Source: Leguminivora glycinivorella
Lineage: Eukaryota; Arthropoda; Insecta; Lepidoptera; Tortricidae
Direction: 5' to 3'
DNA: 64,000 nt
NCBI RefSeq assembly: GCF_023078275.1
Contig: NC_062983.1
Span: forward strand, 13,323,001 to 13,387,000
In this document: one piece after another, positions 23,831-34,935 of the stretch
How positions within the stretch are numbered: position 1 is the stretch's first letter
How the letters are laid out: every line of letters begins with the position of its first letter
Notes under the pieces: generated by a model
Seen by the model: the letters and a program-made list of their open reading frames with translations, nothing else
Database searches by the model: none
Told to the model about the DNA's origin: nothing
Translations under genes and position numbers: made by a program

Positions 23831-25650
23831 TAGCATGGAAATGTGTATTTGCTTTCATCACGTTATTAATTGCGTCAGTGTCTCAGTTACGGCGGTGTCA
23901 CGGTCGCCTTGTCTGTCCGAATACGCGCGCAGCGCCGAAACGGCAATTTCGCAAACGTATGCTCACAGAATCTACATATTTATTGTATTATTTGTGGCTT
24001 TTGCATTGCAGAAAGGACCTTATGTTTCCAGAGTTTTTTAGATTTCTGTTAGAATTTCAGTTAAAAGGACCTTATTGCACGTGAAGCCTCATGTTTTGTC
24101 TCTTACCTTCTGCCCTATCTTCACATCGTCGCTAGATCATAAATGGTGATAGAGTCCTCTTCTTTTGGCATTCAGTGTTTTCCATATTATTCTACCATCC
24201 CTACTAAAACCTACTCAGTTTTGTAAAAGACCCTCAGTAGAGTGGAGGTGGGTTCAGCTGATGCTCTAAAGCTAGACAGAGTTTAGTCGCCTGCTAGATT
24301 TAGTATCGCTAAAAACAGATAATGAAACTGACAACTTTCTTTTTCGCGATTTCGTGCTTGGTCTCGTAGTAAAAGCCACTCAGGGTGACTTATATGTATA
24401 TTCACTCCGTAAATTATTGCAAGTGGCTTAATATATTTTATTTTATTTTATTTTGATTCATGGAAAACCAACAGCGCTAAATGTATCTAGAAATTACAAT
24501 AAAAATACAAAACCAATTACAGGTTTTCACTTATAGCTACATAATAAATTAGGAAAGAAAAAATACTTTATATTTAAACGGATTACTCCCATGTTCCTCC
24601 TAAGAAGGTTTTACTAATTAAATAAAGTGCAAATTATTGACGCACTTCGAAAAGAGCCCAAAATTAAGCGCTACCTGCGATGGCTGCGATTACCGGCGAA
24701 AAGGCCAATTAAGCGACCGTGCAGGTCAACGCCTCAAACTTACGAAACTGACGGCACTCACACGGTAAACTTGAGACGAAATGTGAACTTGACTTGCTTG
24801 CGGGAATATTTTGGCTTTCAAGGTGACGTTACGCAAGCACCTGCATACTTTCGTTGCGCAAGTACCTATCTAGTTACTTTTGTGCAAATATGTTTGGTGT
24901 GGTCATGCGCTTCTGCTGGCCTTGTCCCGACTCCCGATCGATCGCAAATGTTAATCTCAGTTTCGAAATGACGTTGAGATAAATAGTCGCTGATAGAGAA
25001 TCGTCCTAGAACTAATAACTGTAGGGATCACTTTTAGTAGATAGGTAGTACCTAGGTAATATTGTACACAAATCGGTCATGGCATAAAAATACTTATCCT
25101 CTATTCTTACGCACAGACAGAAGAAAAAAGTTTTTTTAGCTTTTTATTTGAACTCTATTTATTGCAATAAAATCTAATCAATTAATTTTCAATTAGCAAT
25201 CGTTAAATGTAACTTTCCGGTTACATTCAACACACATTTATTAATCTTTGGCATGAGCGTTAAAAATCAATTCTTACAAAACACTTATATCTATTACGGA
25301 TTAGTAAAGATTCCAAACACGTTGCAGTATAGCGAAGTGTAGTAATCCAGGCATGTAGTGACTTATTCGAGTTGAGTAAAACTCCCACATGTTTGATTAT
25401 GCATGCGGCACGTGGTGAGTAAAGGTCACACGAGTCTTTGAACTGTCAACACCGCGGGCCATCACTAAAACGACTAATTTATCTCGCGTATGGCTTTAGA
25501 CATATTGTAGCGCAAGAATGAACTACATATAAATAAAGGCCCGGACAAACAAAACAAACATTAATCATCAAATAGCTTAAATGCAACATGATAAGTTCAA
25601 AGTTCGATAAACTGGTCTAATTTGTATATCAATTAAGATGTTCATAGCTG
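23831..25650. other. Intergenic, no supported gene
   Basis: Between the LINE and the double MITE. Open frames at 23817-24084 and 24627-24971 lack recognised domains or splice context. At 24429-24520 (minus) there is an (AAAAT)n-type tail with ggttttccatgaatc, probably another non-LTR 3' end. Nothing else recognised. Confidence 0.5.
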
Positions 25651-25960
25651 CCCCGTAGCCGAAAGGCATTTCTGCGACGCGAAACGCCGCAGAAATGCAA
25701 TCTATCTCTGTCGCTCTTGCGTATTGGCGCGAGAGAGCCAGACTAAATTTCTGCGGCGTTTCGGTGGCGTTTCGCGTCGCAGAAATGCCATTCGGCTACG
25801 GGGTCTGGGTGCGTAGCCGAATGGCACAAACGCTCACGAAACGAAACGCTAGTAGATATCTATCTCTATCGCTCTTGTGTATTGGCGCGACAGAGCCAGA
25901 CTACCTTTCACGGCGTTTCGTTTTCGTTTCGCGTCGGATAAATGCCATTCGGCTACGGGG
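25651..25960. mobile_element. Two adjacent related MITEs
   Basis: First unit 25651-25803: ccccgtagccgaaaggcatt ... aatgccattcggctacgggg. Second unit 25811-25960: gcgtagccgaatggcac ... aatgccattcggctacgggg. Each folds back on itself (gcgacgcgaaacgccgcag with its complement), and the interiors share ctatctctgtcgctcttgcg and ggcgcgagagagccagacta. They probably arose by one copy inserting into or duplicating beside the other. Confidence 0.88.
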
Positions 25961-26156
25961 CCTGATAAGTGATAAAATTTGACTGCGATTTCTATAATCT
26001 TATTCTCTGTTTGAAGAAGCGTGCTCCAATTTTGGTTTTTACATATGTCGTTAAATATTTTTGTTTTCTTGATATTGCAGCTGTTAATAATGCCTACTTT
26101 TGGTTCCGGGCACTCTTAATAGTTTATTATTGCTCTACATATAATTATGTATTTTG

Positions 26157-27560
26157 TCAGTCGTTGTAAATCTGCCTGAGTTTGAGCCAAACGCCTCCGT
26201 TGGCCGCGTACGCCAGCGAAGAAGCTTTGAGCTTCATGGGCACCGGTGTCCTCTTGTCTAGGAGTAGCTCGTACTTGTTCAGTATCTTAACAAGCGCCAT
26301 CTTGGATTGAATGTAGCCTTGGCGGAGACCTAAAATCAAACAAGTTGTTTTATTAATACTTAACATGATGTAAACGCATCGAGCCAGGACTAACAGTGTA
26401 ATTTAAATTCAAATACGAGTAGGTTAATTCTACTTCGACACCTCAAAACATTTATGTTCCCATCTACTAGTACAGATATAATTGAAAAGCTGTTTATATT
26501 TATACATATACATACACTTTAATGATTCAATATAAATATTTGAATAGTATTTAGATCCAACTCGTTAAGGGTGACCTAAGTTATTCTAAGGCGAAGGCTA
26601 AATCTGAGTCAATATGATCATTTGATTGAATAATAGGTTATTACTGGGACAAGGTTAAATTTTAAATAGTGGAATAATTATTTGCCTTGAGCAGGAGCGC
26701 CTGCCATCTTCCGCCTCACCGTCACTCGGACCAAGTAAACAATCGAGCACCGCTATGATAGAACTGAGCAATGACAGGAGTAGGAAGTTACTTCCGTTTT
26801 TGCCAATTTAATAATGTAAGAAAGAAGGCAGTATGTAAGAACGAAGGTCGTATAGCTGACATACACCGGGCCTACTTATTAGAAGCAGGAACAAATTTCA
26901 TAAGTTCCTGGCCCTCTGGTCAAGAGTAAATTGTTGACCATCCGCGGGGAACGACACTCAACTGCTGCAACTAAGATCACTTACCTAAACATTTGCGTGG
27001 ACCCTCTCCAAACGGCATCCAATGGCATGGGTGCATTTTAGACTTATTTTCCGGCGCAAACCTCCCCGGATTGAACTTTTCTGGCTGCGGAAATATTTCC
27101 GGATTCATTTGTATCGCTTGATTCGGTACGAACAGAAGCGTTCCCTTCTCTATAACCAAATCACTGTTGGGCATTTTGTAGGATTTCGTGCATTTCCGAA
27201 ATAAAGCACGCATTGGCGGGTGCAACCGCATTGTTTCTGAAACGTGAAACAATAATTATAAAGCTTGATGCAAATTTTATGGTTAACTCTGTTCGTGACA
27301 CAAAATTGTCGAGAATTTCAGTCCCTCCCACTCCCATGTAACAATCAAAGCTGTATCTGCATATAAAATATTCACCACAGAATCCACAAGAGAAATGAAT
27401 ATAACCTAACCACAAAATTAAAATTTTGAAAAAACCCGATTTTCATGAAACATGGCTAAGAACACTCCCGACTAACTCAGCTTTCAGATAAAAAAAACTA
27501 AATCAAAATCGGTTCATCCGTTCGAGCGCTACGATGCCACAGACAGACACACACACACAA

Positions 27561-27591
<31 letters not shown>

Positions 27592-30536
27592 TACACACAG
27601 ACAGACACGTCAAACTTATAACACCCCTTCGTTTTTGCGTCGGGGGTTAATTACGAAAGATAGAATAAAACCTAGAAACTTATAGTTATGGGTAGTAACT
27701 TAAATTCGATCTAATATGTATCACTAAAATTAGTTCTAATTATATTTTAATTATCCTCTGAAATAAAACAACAAATTTGCAAATTATTTTAAGGTCCGGT
27801 AAAATACCTAACACTCTTTATGAGATTCCTTACACTTTTAACTTCTCATTGTCGTTATTAAAAACAGCGGATAATTAGGGACATTACTTTTCACATCACT
27901 TATTTGGAAAACTGATTTTGAGCTAAGTTTTTTCCCATAGGAGATGATAGCATAATATTTTTTTCACCACACCAACTGATATAAAGGCTTCCTTTGCTAT
28001 TCGAAAACAGATAGGTAGCAAAATTGCATTTTATCCGCAAGAGTGCAAAGTAATTTCATACAAATTTTAACTTGATATCTTGAGCTGGCTGGTAGAAATT
28101 ACCTATAAATGATGATTTTGAATTATAAATATTGAACAAATTTATAGATTTGATTTAGTTTGATGTTTTATAATCAGTATTTTGTTCGTGTTGGTGTGGT
28201 GAAAAATTTTGTGTTTCACCTTGAAAACTCGCTACGCTCGCGGTTCAATATTGGAATCTTTTGCTTGCTCGGGCTTCAATATTAGCACGTGCGGTTAAAC
28301 AACAACTTTGCCCCCTTATAAAACAAATTACTATTAATTGGATCTTCTAGATTCTAATTTGCGATAGCTCGCTACGCTCAGCAATGATATGATAACCCTT
28401 TGCTTGTCCCTTGTCCAGGAATTTCAGGATTCAATGCACGCCCTAAACCTAACCACAGTATAATAAAGAGTACTATCTTACAGTAACAGTATGGGCACTC
28501 CCGCTCCCCGCTGAAAGTGTCGCCCACCCGCTCTCGGTTACCTCATAGTTACCGCCTGTCAAAAACGCGAACAGTCGACCTGTCATACTCACTCATATAA
28601 GCACGGTGCCCGTTCACCTGCACGACCTTAGACTGTGTACTAGGAACGCGCCTCTTTCATATATTTGATCGCTCATATATTTGAGGTGAAGCTAGGTTTT
28701 TTCCCATATAGGATGGTAGCAAAATTATTTCTAATTTGAGCGTCAACACAATTTCTCACCATCCTCTGGATTCTTGCTTACGATCGCTCGCTACGCTCAG
28801 TAATTACCCTCGCTACGCTCACCGTAAATGTAATTTTGCTCTCTGTATTCAGTGACTCACCGTCAATGACCATGTTCAAATAGACCATTTCGTTCTGCGC
28901 CTCATAAGTGCATTCTCCGTCATACTTTTTGTTTTAATCTAAATATATAAAAGAAGAAGACTGACTGACTGACTGACTGACTGACTGACTGACTGACTGA
29001 TATCACCGCACAGCCGAAACCGCTGGTCCTAGAGATTTCAAATTTGGCACGTAGGTTCCTTATATAGTGTAGAGGAGCACTAAGAAAGGATTTTTCAAAA
29101 TTCACCTCCTAAGGGGGTCAAATGGGGGTTCAAAGTTTGTATGGGGAAACTAGATTAGTTTGACTATTTTATTCGAAACTTCACAGGAAGATTCCTTAAG
29201 ACATATGACTGAATACGTGTTTACGGTTTTTTGAAAATGTAACCCCTAAAAGGGTGAAAAGGGGGTGATAAAGTCAAAAAATCAATATGGGTATCGTTTT
29301 TATGGTTTATCGGGTCGCTGATCACGATAAATACAACGTTTTTAAAATCTAACGAGGCGGAAGTGAAATACCTTCTCCCCTGTTGTGGTGCAATGGGATT
29401 TAAATATCAAAAAAATATATAAAAGAAGATATTGACTGACTGACTGACATATCAACGCACAGCCGAAACAGCTGGTCCTAGAGATGTCAAATTTGGCACG
29501 TAGGTTCCTTATATAGTGTAGAGGACCACTAAGAAAGGATTTTTCAAAATTCGCCTCCTAAGGGGGTCAAATGGGGGTTCAAAGTTTGTATGGGGAAACA
29601 ATGTTAGTTTCACTGTTTTATTCGAAACTTCACAAGAGGGATCCTAAAAACATATGACTAAAGACGTGTTTCAGGTTTTTTGAAAATGTAACCCCTAAAA
29701 GGGTGAAAAGGGGTGATAAAGTCAAAAAATTAATATGGGTATCGTTTTTACGGTTTATTGGGTCGCTGATCACGATAAATACAACGTTTTTAAAATCTAA
29801 CTAGGCGGAAGTGAAATACCTTCTCCCTGTTGTAGTGCAATGGGGTTTAAATATCAAAAAATATATAAAAGAAGAAACTGACTGACTGACTAACTGACAT
29901 AATATATCAACACACAGCCGAAACCGCTGGTCCTAGAGATTTCAAATTTGGCACATAGGTTCTTTATATGGCGTAGAGGAGCACTAAGAAAGGATTTTTC
30001 AAAATTCTCCTCTTAAAAGGGCGAAATGGGGGTTCAAAGTTTGTATGGGGAAACAAGATTAGTTTGACTATTTTATTCGAAACTTCACAGGAGGATTCCT
30101 AAAGAAATTATGACTATATAAATACATGTTTCAGGTTTTTTGAAAATTTGACCCCTAAAGGGGTGCAAAGGGGGTAAAGTCAAAAACACAATATGGGTAT
30201 CATTTTTATGGTTTATTGGGTCGCTGATCACGATAAATACAACGATTTCAAAATTTAATGAGGTGGAAAAGAAATTTTCTCCCCTGTTGTTGTGCAATGG
30301 GGTTAAAATATCCAAAATAGCCATAAGTATAGGTTTAGTTTTTATCTTTACTTCTGGTTCAAGAGATTTCAAATTGACACGGAAGTTCCTTAGAGGAGCA
30401 CTAAGAAAGGATTTTTCAAAGTTCACCTTCTAGCATGATAATTTGACAGGGGCAAGGACAGGGATAGGGACAGGGACAGGGACAGGGACCGGGACAGGGA
30501 CAGGGACAGGGACAGGGACGAGGACAGGGACAGGGA

Positions 30537-30571
<35 letters not shown>

Positions 30572-33122
30572 ACGGGATAGGGTTAGGGATAGGGATAGGG
30601 ATAGGGATAGGCATAGGGATAGGCATAGGGATAGGGATAGGGATAGGGATAGGGATAGGGATAGGGATAGGGATAGGGATAGGGATAGGGATAGGGATAG
30701 GGATAGGGATAGGGATAGGGATAGGGATAGGGATAGGGGGATAGGGATAGGGATAGGGATAGGGATAGGGGGATAGGGATAGGGATAGGGATAGGGATAG
30801 GGATAGGGATAGGGATAGGGATAGGGATAGGGATAGGGATAGGGATAGGGATAGGGATAGGGATAGGGATAGGGATAGGGATGGGATAGGGATAGGGATA
30901 GGGATAGGGATAGGGATAGGGATAGGGATAGGGATAGGGATAGGGATAGGGATAGGGATAGGGATAGGGATAGGGATAGGGATAGGGATAGGGATAGGGA
31001 TAGGGATAGGGATAGGGATAGGGATAGGGATAGGGATAGATAAGGATAGGGATAGAAATAGCGATAGGAATAGGGGACGGGGATGGGGATAGGGATAGGG
31101 GAGGGACGGGGACAAGGATAGAGATAGGGACGGGGATAAGAATAGGATTGGGGTCGGAATAATCGGTCGGCAATCGATATCTAGGCAGTGTAAAATGCAG
31201 GTGGCTCAATGGGAAGGGATTAGTAAGTAGGCATCGGCGAGTATCCTGCATCGGTAATAACTATTACATTCAATGTGCTGTAAGAAGATCGTTGTTTGCT
31301 TGCCTTTTATATGTTTACGTTTGCAATAAGTATAAGCAAAATGGAAAAAATTGTAAGCGATAATGCAAGGAAGTGTTTTTTACCCTACCGACCCATAGCG
31401 TCGAGATACTGGCTATGTGGGTTGTATGAAGTTTCTCCAGTATAAATATTTATATAGGTAAAATACATACATATTCGTACCTACTACCTACGCTGTGGTC
31501 GCTGTGTAACAATTCTACAGTCATTGAAAGAATTTCTTTTAAAACAATAGTAATATGTGTAAGGTACAGTCAGGCAAAAAAGTGGTTTTCCACTTTTCGA
31601 TCAATAGAGTCGAAAAGTGGGAAACCACTTTCTTGGCTGACCGTACAGCAAATAGATCAGTTACAATGCCCCCCCCCGTCGAGAATTGTCCCGCTTTACC
31701 TTAATCGAAATAATCGCGGACAGATGTACCTACAAAGAAACCTACGGATCCAAATGAAAATCTTATTTTTTGTAAACGTTTCAATAAGAATACTTTTATT
31801 ACGCGAGGCGAAGCCGCGGGTAAAAGCTAGTAAGCTTGTTTATCATCATATACATAAGAAGCAATTTATCCGTAGGTATTTAAGTATTTCTTATAAATTT
31901 GTATATAGTATAGTAGCAGTAGAGTGGTTTATCTTTTGAAATTACAAATTTAGTAAGAGACACTGAGGAGCAATTGATTACTTATTTCGAAAATTCCGTA
32001 TCTGTATGACCCATTTGAATTATTTAATGATTACTATGGCTATAGATTATATTTTATTTATTTAAATATTTTTAAAAATTTAAAGTTACCTTTGTCATTC
32101 ATCTTTTGCTCATTATTTAACTCTACTAAAGTTTGTAAGAAGTCGTTACGTATGTAGGAATGCTTTTGTCTATATTCCACGCTTTCCTTTACTAAGCTGA
32201 AGAAGAAGTTTATTATCCTTGGGCTTATTCGTCTGATTTTCAAAATCTTGAAAAAATCGGGCATAAAAAATGCTAGAGCGCGAACAAAAGTCCTGAAATG
32301 GTTATTACGTTAATTGTGCATAAATGATAATGATTATTAAGAAACATTATATTCCGTAATTTTGGAAATACACGCAATTGTAGGTGAGCTACTTACCTCG
32401 TTACCTGACAAGTTATTGCATTAAGATATTATTCGTATTATTACTTACCAGTAACTAGATTGCGGATCAAAATACTCATGTCCTCGAATATAGAATTCTG
32501 AATTGGGATTTTTGAATCCGTTACATTCAACACCGAATCCAACACTACCAATAATTTCCATAGAATACTTCGCGTACAGGTCGGTGAAGTTGACCGTTTC
32601 CCCGTTTGAATACAGCAAGTCCACGTAGTTCAGAGCTTCATTAGCAATGTGCTCCACCAACGGATACATCATCTTCACTTTCCCTGACGTGAAGGTGGGG
32701 GACATTTTCGATCGCAACATTTTCCATTGTTCGCCGTGCATGTTGAAAAGGTGACCGGCCAGCGGGTCACCCTCTCCACCAGAAAATATTCCGTGGGCTT
32801 GAAAGTGATCAAAATCTTTGATCAAAATAAGCTTCGCTATATCCGGATCGTGAATCGAGAGCACTGGCCGGTAAAACGAGTACATGCCGACGTACGGCAA
32901 ATGTTTATATTTATCGTAATTGTCAATGTAGGGCTGAAAAAACTGTGACTTCCGTTTTATCACATCCGTAATGTTGCCGAATGGAAACGTCGGTTTGGGC
33001 CCGCTAACACCTCTTCTCGACCAATAAGTGTACTTATACTGGAACCACAAGTACAGGCTCAAAAATCCAAAAACTATGCCTGCAATCACCTCAGCGGTGA
33101 AAATTTTTGCCAATAAAGACAT
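26157..33122 (-). CDS. Cytochrome P450, CYP6-like (clan 3); I-helix exon not found
   Basis: ER-anchored haem mono-oxygenase. Exons found: 32449-33122 (N-terminal anchor, RRGVSGPKPTFPFGN, C-helix GEQWKMLRSKMSPTFTSGK), 32090-32292 (F-G region), 28861-28924 (CTYEAQNEMVYLNMVID), 26985-27236 (K-helix ETMRLHPP, haem loop PFGEGPRKCLG with the ligand Cys), 26157-26329 (C-terminus, TGA at 26157-26159). Exon joins 1-2, 3-4 and 4-5 agree in phase. Exon 2 leaves phase 1, while the 28861-28924 exon enters in phase 0, so one exon of about 165 nt carrying the I-helix oxygen motif (AGxxT) should lie between 28924 and 32090. I could not find it. The pieces sum to 455 residues against about 505-515 usual. The missing part falls where tandem repeats and (GGGATA)n lie: a deletion (pseudogene) or an assembly loss. 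The family call is firm; function of this copy is doubtful. Confidence 0.85.
27430..27648 (-). repeat. Dispersed GTCT/GACA-containing repeat, copy 2
   Basis: Reverse complement of 5770-6010: gattttcatgaaacatggct, ggttcatccgttcgagc, a GACA/CACA-rich stretch, then cttataacaccccttcg. It lies in a P450 intron. Confidence 0.75.
28190..28420 (-). repeat. Decayed relative of repeat family X
   Basis: aaaactcgctacgctcgcgg, caatattggaatcttttgct and caactttgcccccttataaa follow the same order as copy B of family X (47310-47690) with many changes. Further short pieces at 28370-28420 and 28780-28830 carry the same gctcgctacgctcag motif. Confidence 0.6.
28939..30430. repeat. Tandem array of ~460-bp units (3 full, 1 partial)
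   Basis: Units begin at about 28939, 29406 and 29853, each with aatatataaaagaagaa, (CTGA)n, cagccgaaaccgctggtcct, ggcac(g/a)taggttc, aagaaaggatttttcaaaat and ggggttcaaagtttgtatgg. A truncated unit follows at 30306-30430. Related sequence at 6030-6175 shows it is an interspersed family that has become tandem here. It occupies the P450 intron expected to hold the I-helix exon. Confidence 0.9.
30447..31135. repeat. (GGGATA)n / (GGGACA)n hexamer satellite, about 690 bp
   Basis: Starts as gggaca and ggacgg-type variants, becomes nearly pure gggata from about 30580 to 31050, then degenerates. All G runs are on the plus strand, that is, on the template strand of the P450 gene. Interruptions are few (ggggga, gatggga). 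The long minus-strand frames of Pro-Ile or Pro-Tyr repeats come from this and are not genes. Confidence 0.97.
31564..31646. mobile_element. Short palindromic MITE, family Z copy 1
   Basis: gtacagtcaggcaaaaaagt at the left pairs with actttcttggctgaccgtac at the right; the interior ggttttccacttttcgat/gtcgaaaagtgggaaacc also folds. The same family lies at 58524-58618. Confidence 0.85.
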
Positions 33123-34935
33123 TTTGTAACTGAAAACTATATCGCACTCATAATATTAGGTAATTAAAAAAATTCACTATTTTTTTTTTACTTCACATGT
33201 GATATAAAATTTAAACTTTTTTTTTGATAGTGAGATGCCCGGCGCCGGTCGTGGCGGATAGCGGCTACTGACCATAGGCTTTGCCGCCGATCACCCTTCC
33301 ATAAGCCACGCGCCCGTACAAGCAACCTTTTAGAGGTCGCACATCGCAATTGCACTTTATTAAGTAAACTATAGCTCGCGAATTTGCATACTTACAAATT
33401 GGTTTGTTGCACAGGTGCCTATAATTGCCCACTTTTAACGATATTACATATTTTATAAGGACATCTTGTAGCCTATTACAGGTTCGACATAATTATGTAT
33501 AAAAACATTTTTTAATTTTTTTTAACATACCTACATCGAAACCATGTGGGATACCAACTGAAATGGCGTGAGACTATAATTATTATTATATGTTCAAAAG
33601 TTTGACAATTTTGCGTTGACTTTGAAAATGAGTATTAAAATGATAATAAATACTAGTATTAATAAAACATCCTGAAAACACGTTACGTATGTAACTAAGT
33701 ATCTTATTAGGCTTCTAATTATTTAAAACATTAATTTAAATGATTGTTTATCCTGCTAACTGCTTAGCTAGTAAAACGTAATGACTATCTAGTAACATTC
33801 ATTACTGTGTAAGTATAACTTTTATTCGAGGTTATCTTCAACAAATATATAATATTGTCTGACTAAAAATAAAGTTTCCAAGGCTAATAACGTTAACACT
33901 ATTAATAAACATCCGTTAAATACGAACAAAATATGTATGTGGCGATTAAAACATATAAAAATCACTTTCCACAAAAATACAATAAGTAGAATGAAAATTG
34001 CAATATGTAGGTATACAGACAATAAGAAAATGAAAATTCGTACATGCAAAGCTTTGATACAGTCATTATAAACATATTATGATTTTTAAATTCCAATATT
34101 ATTTAAGTAGTTACCTAAATACACCCTGTTTTTATTGAATTCCGTTAACTTTATAAGGGAAGGTTCTTTAGATCAAATACAATTAATTTATCTAAGAAAC
34201 TAGGGTCTTAACTCTTACGGTTATTGAGTTATTAAAAAATATAATTACTGAACACGTGTGTCACAGCCTTTACCACTTCCTAATGTTATTTGTTTTGACA
34301 TGTGCCGTCAATCACTTAACACTGTGACTTAACACTTACTTGAATACTATTCTTAAGGGTCTCTCACACTAATTAATTCATTTACTATGTATGAAAACGA
34401 TGAAAAAAAATTTTTGGCTATTTAACTAAAAGTGATATACAGAGTAGTAGTTCCTGATAACGAACCTAACGACGTGTCAAATTTAACGGAAAACAAAAAA
34501 ACACGGTGTATATGTTATAGATTACAGTGGTGATAGGTAAAATAAAATACTAGTGGCCTAGCGGAATGAGCATGCGACTTTCAATCCGGAGGACGCAGGT
34601 TCAAATAACGGCAAAATTAATAACTAATAAGTTTTTCTGAACTTATGTAGGTACGAAATGTTAATCTGTTCTAGGTATAATATTTATAATATAAATGTTC
34701 TAAATTCTAACTCAACACAATAACAATTGTACACTTAGTAGCTTATACAAAAATTAAACGTACATTAATGAATCATATATGTACAGAGGCATACCTACAT
34801 AATATATATACATAAATTATGAATTGAAAATTTACTTACAATGCTACACGACAAAACATAACTTTACTTACATTTTGTGCAGAAAATATATAATAACTCA
34901 TTATCTTATTTTTAATTTAAAGTTAATTAATCAAA
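33123..34935. other. Intergenic between P450 and kinesin genes
   Basis: AT-rich with no supported gene. It contains the P450 upstream region, and near 34090-34520 the presumed kinesin 3' flank. At 34551-34660 is a SINE. The stretch at 34210-34245 (ttattgagttattaaaaa) recurs near 54100, suggesting another small repeat. Confidence 0.5.
34551..34660 (+). mobile_element. tRNA-derived SINE fragment
   Basis: tagtggcctagcggaatgag (A-box-like), gcgactttcaatccggagga, and a decayed B box in gcaggttcaaataac, followed by tttttctgaacttatgtagg. The order is that of a tRNA-derived SINE promoter plus body. Too damaged for a tRNA gene. Confidence 0.65.

Noticed and set aside
24627..24971. 114-codon plus-strand frame as a gene
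   Set aside because: No domain, no splice context, low-complexity start; nothing beyond length supports it.
28939..30430. CRISPR-like regular array
   Set aside because: Units are ~460 bp, contiguous, without short repeats and unique spacers, in a eukaryotic genome.
30580..31050. Interstitial telomere
   Set aside because: Insect telomeres are usually TTAGG; the unit here is GGGATA, with only one gggttaggg-like variant near 30582. A microsatellite is simpler.
30423..31251. Two overlapping minus-strand frames of more than 220 codons (Pro-Ile, Pro-Tyr and Ser-Leu repeats)
   Set aside because: They are simple translations of the (GGGATA)n/(GGGACA)n tract; no start context, domain or splice signals.
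34551..34620. Functional tRNA gene on the plus strand
   Set aside because: B box is decayed (ggttcaaataac) and no acceptor stem closes; SINE fragment.
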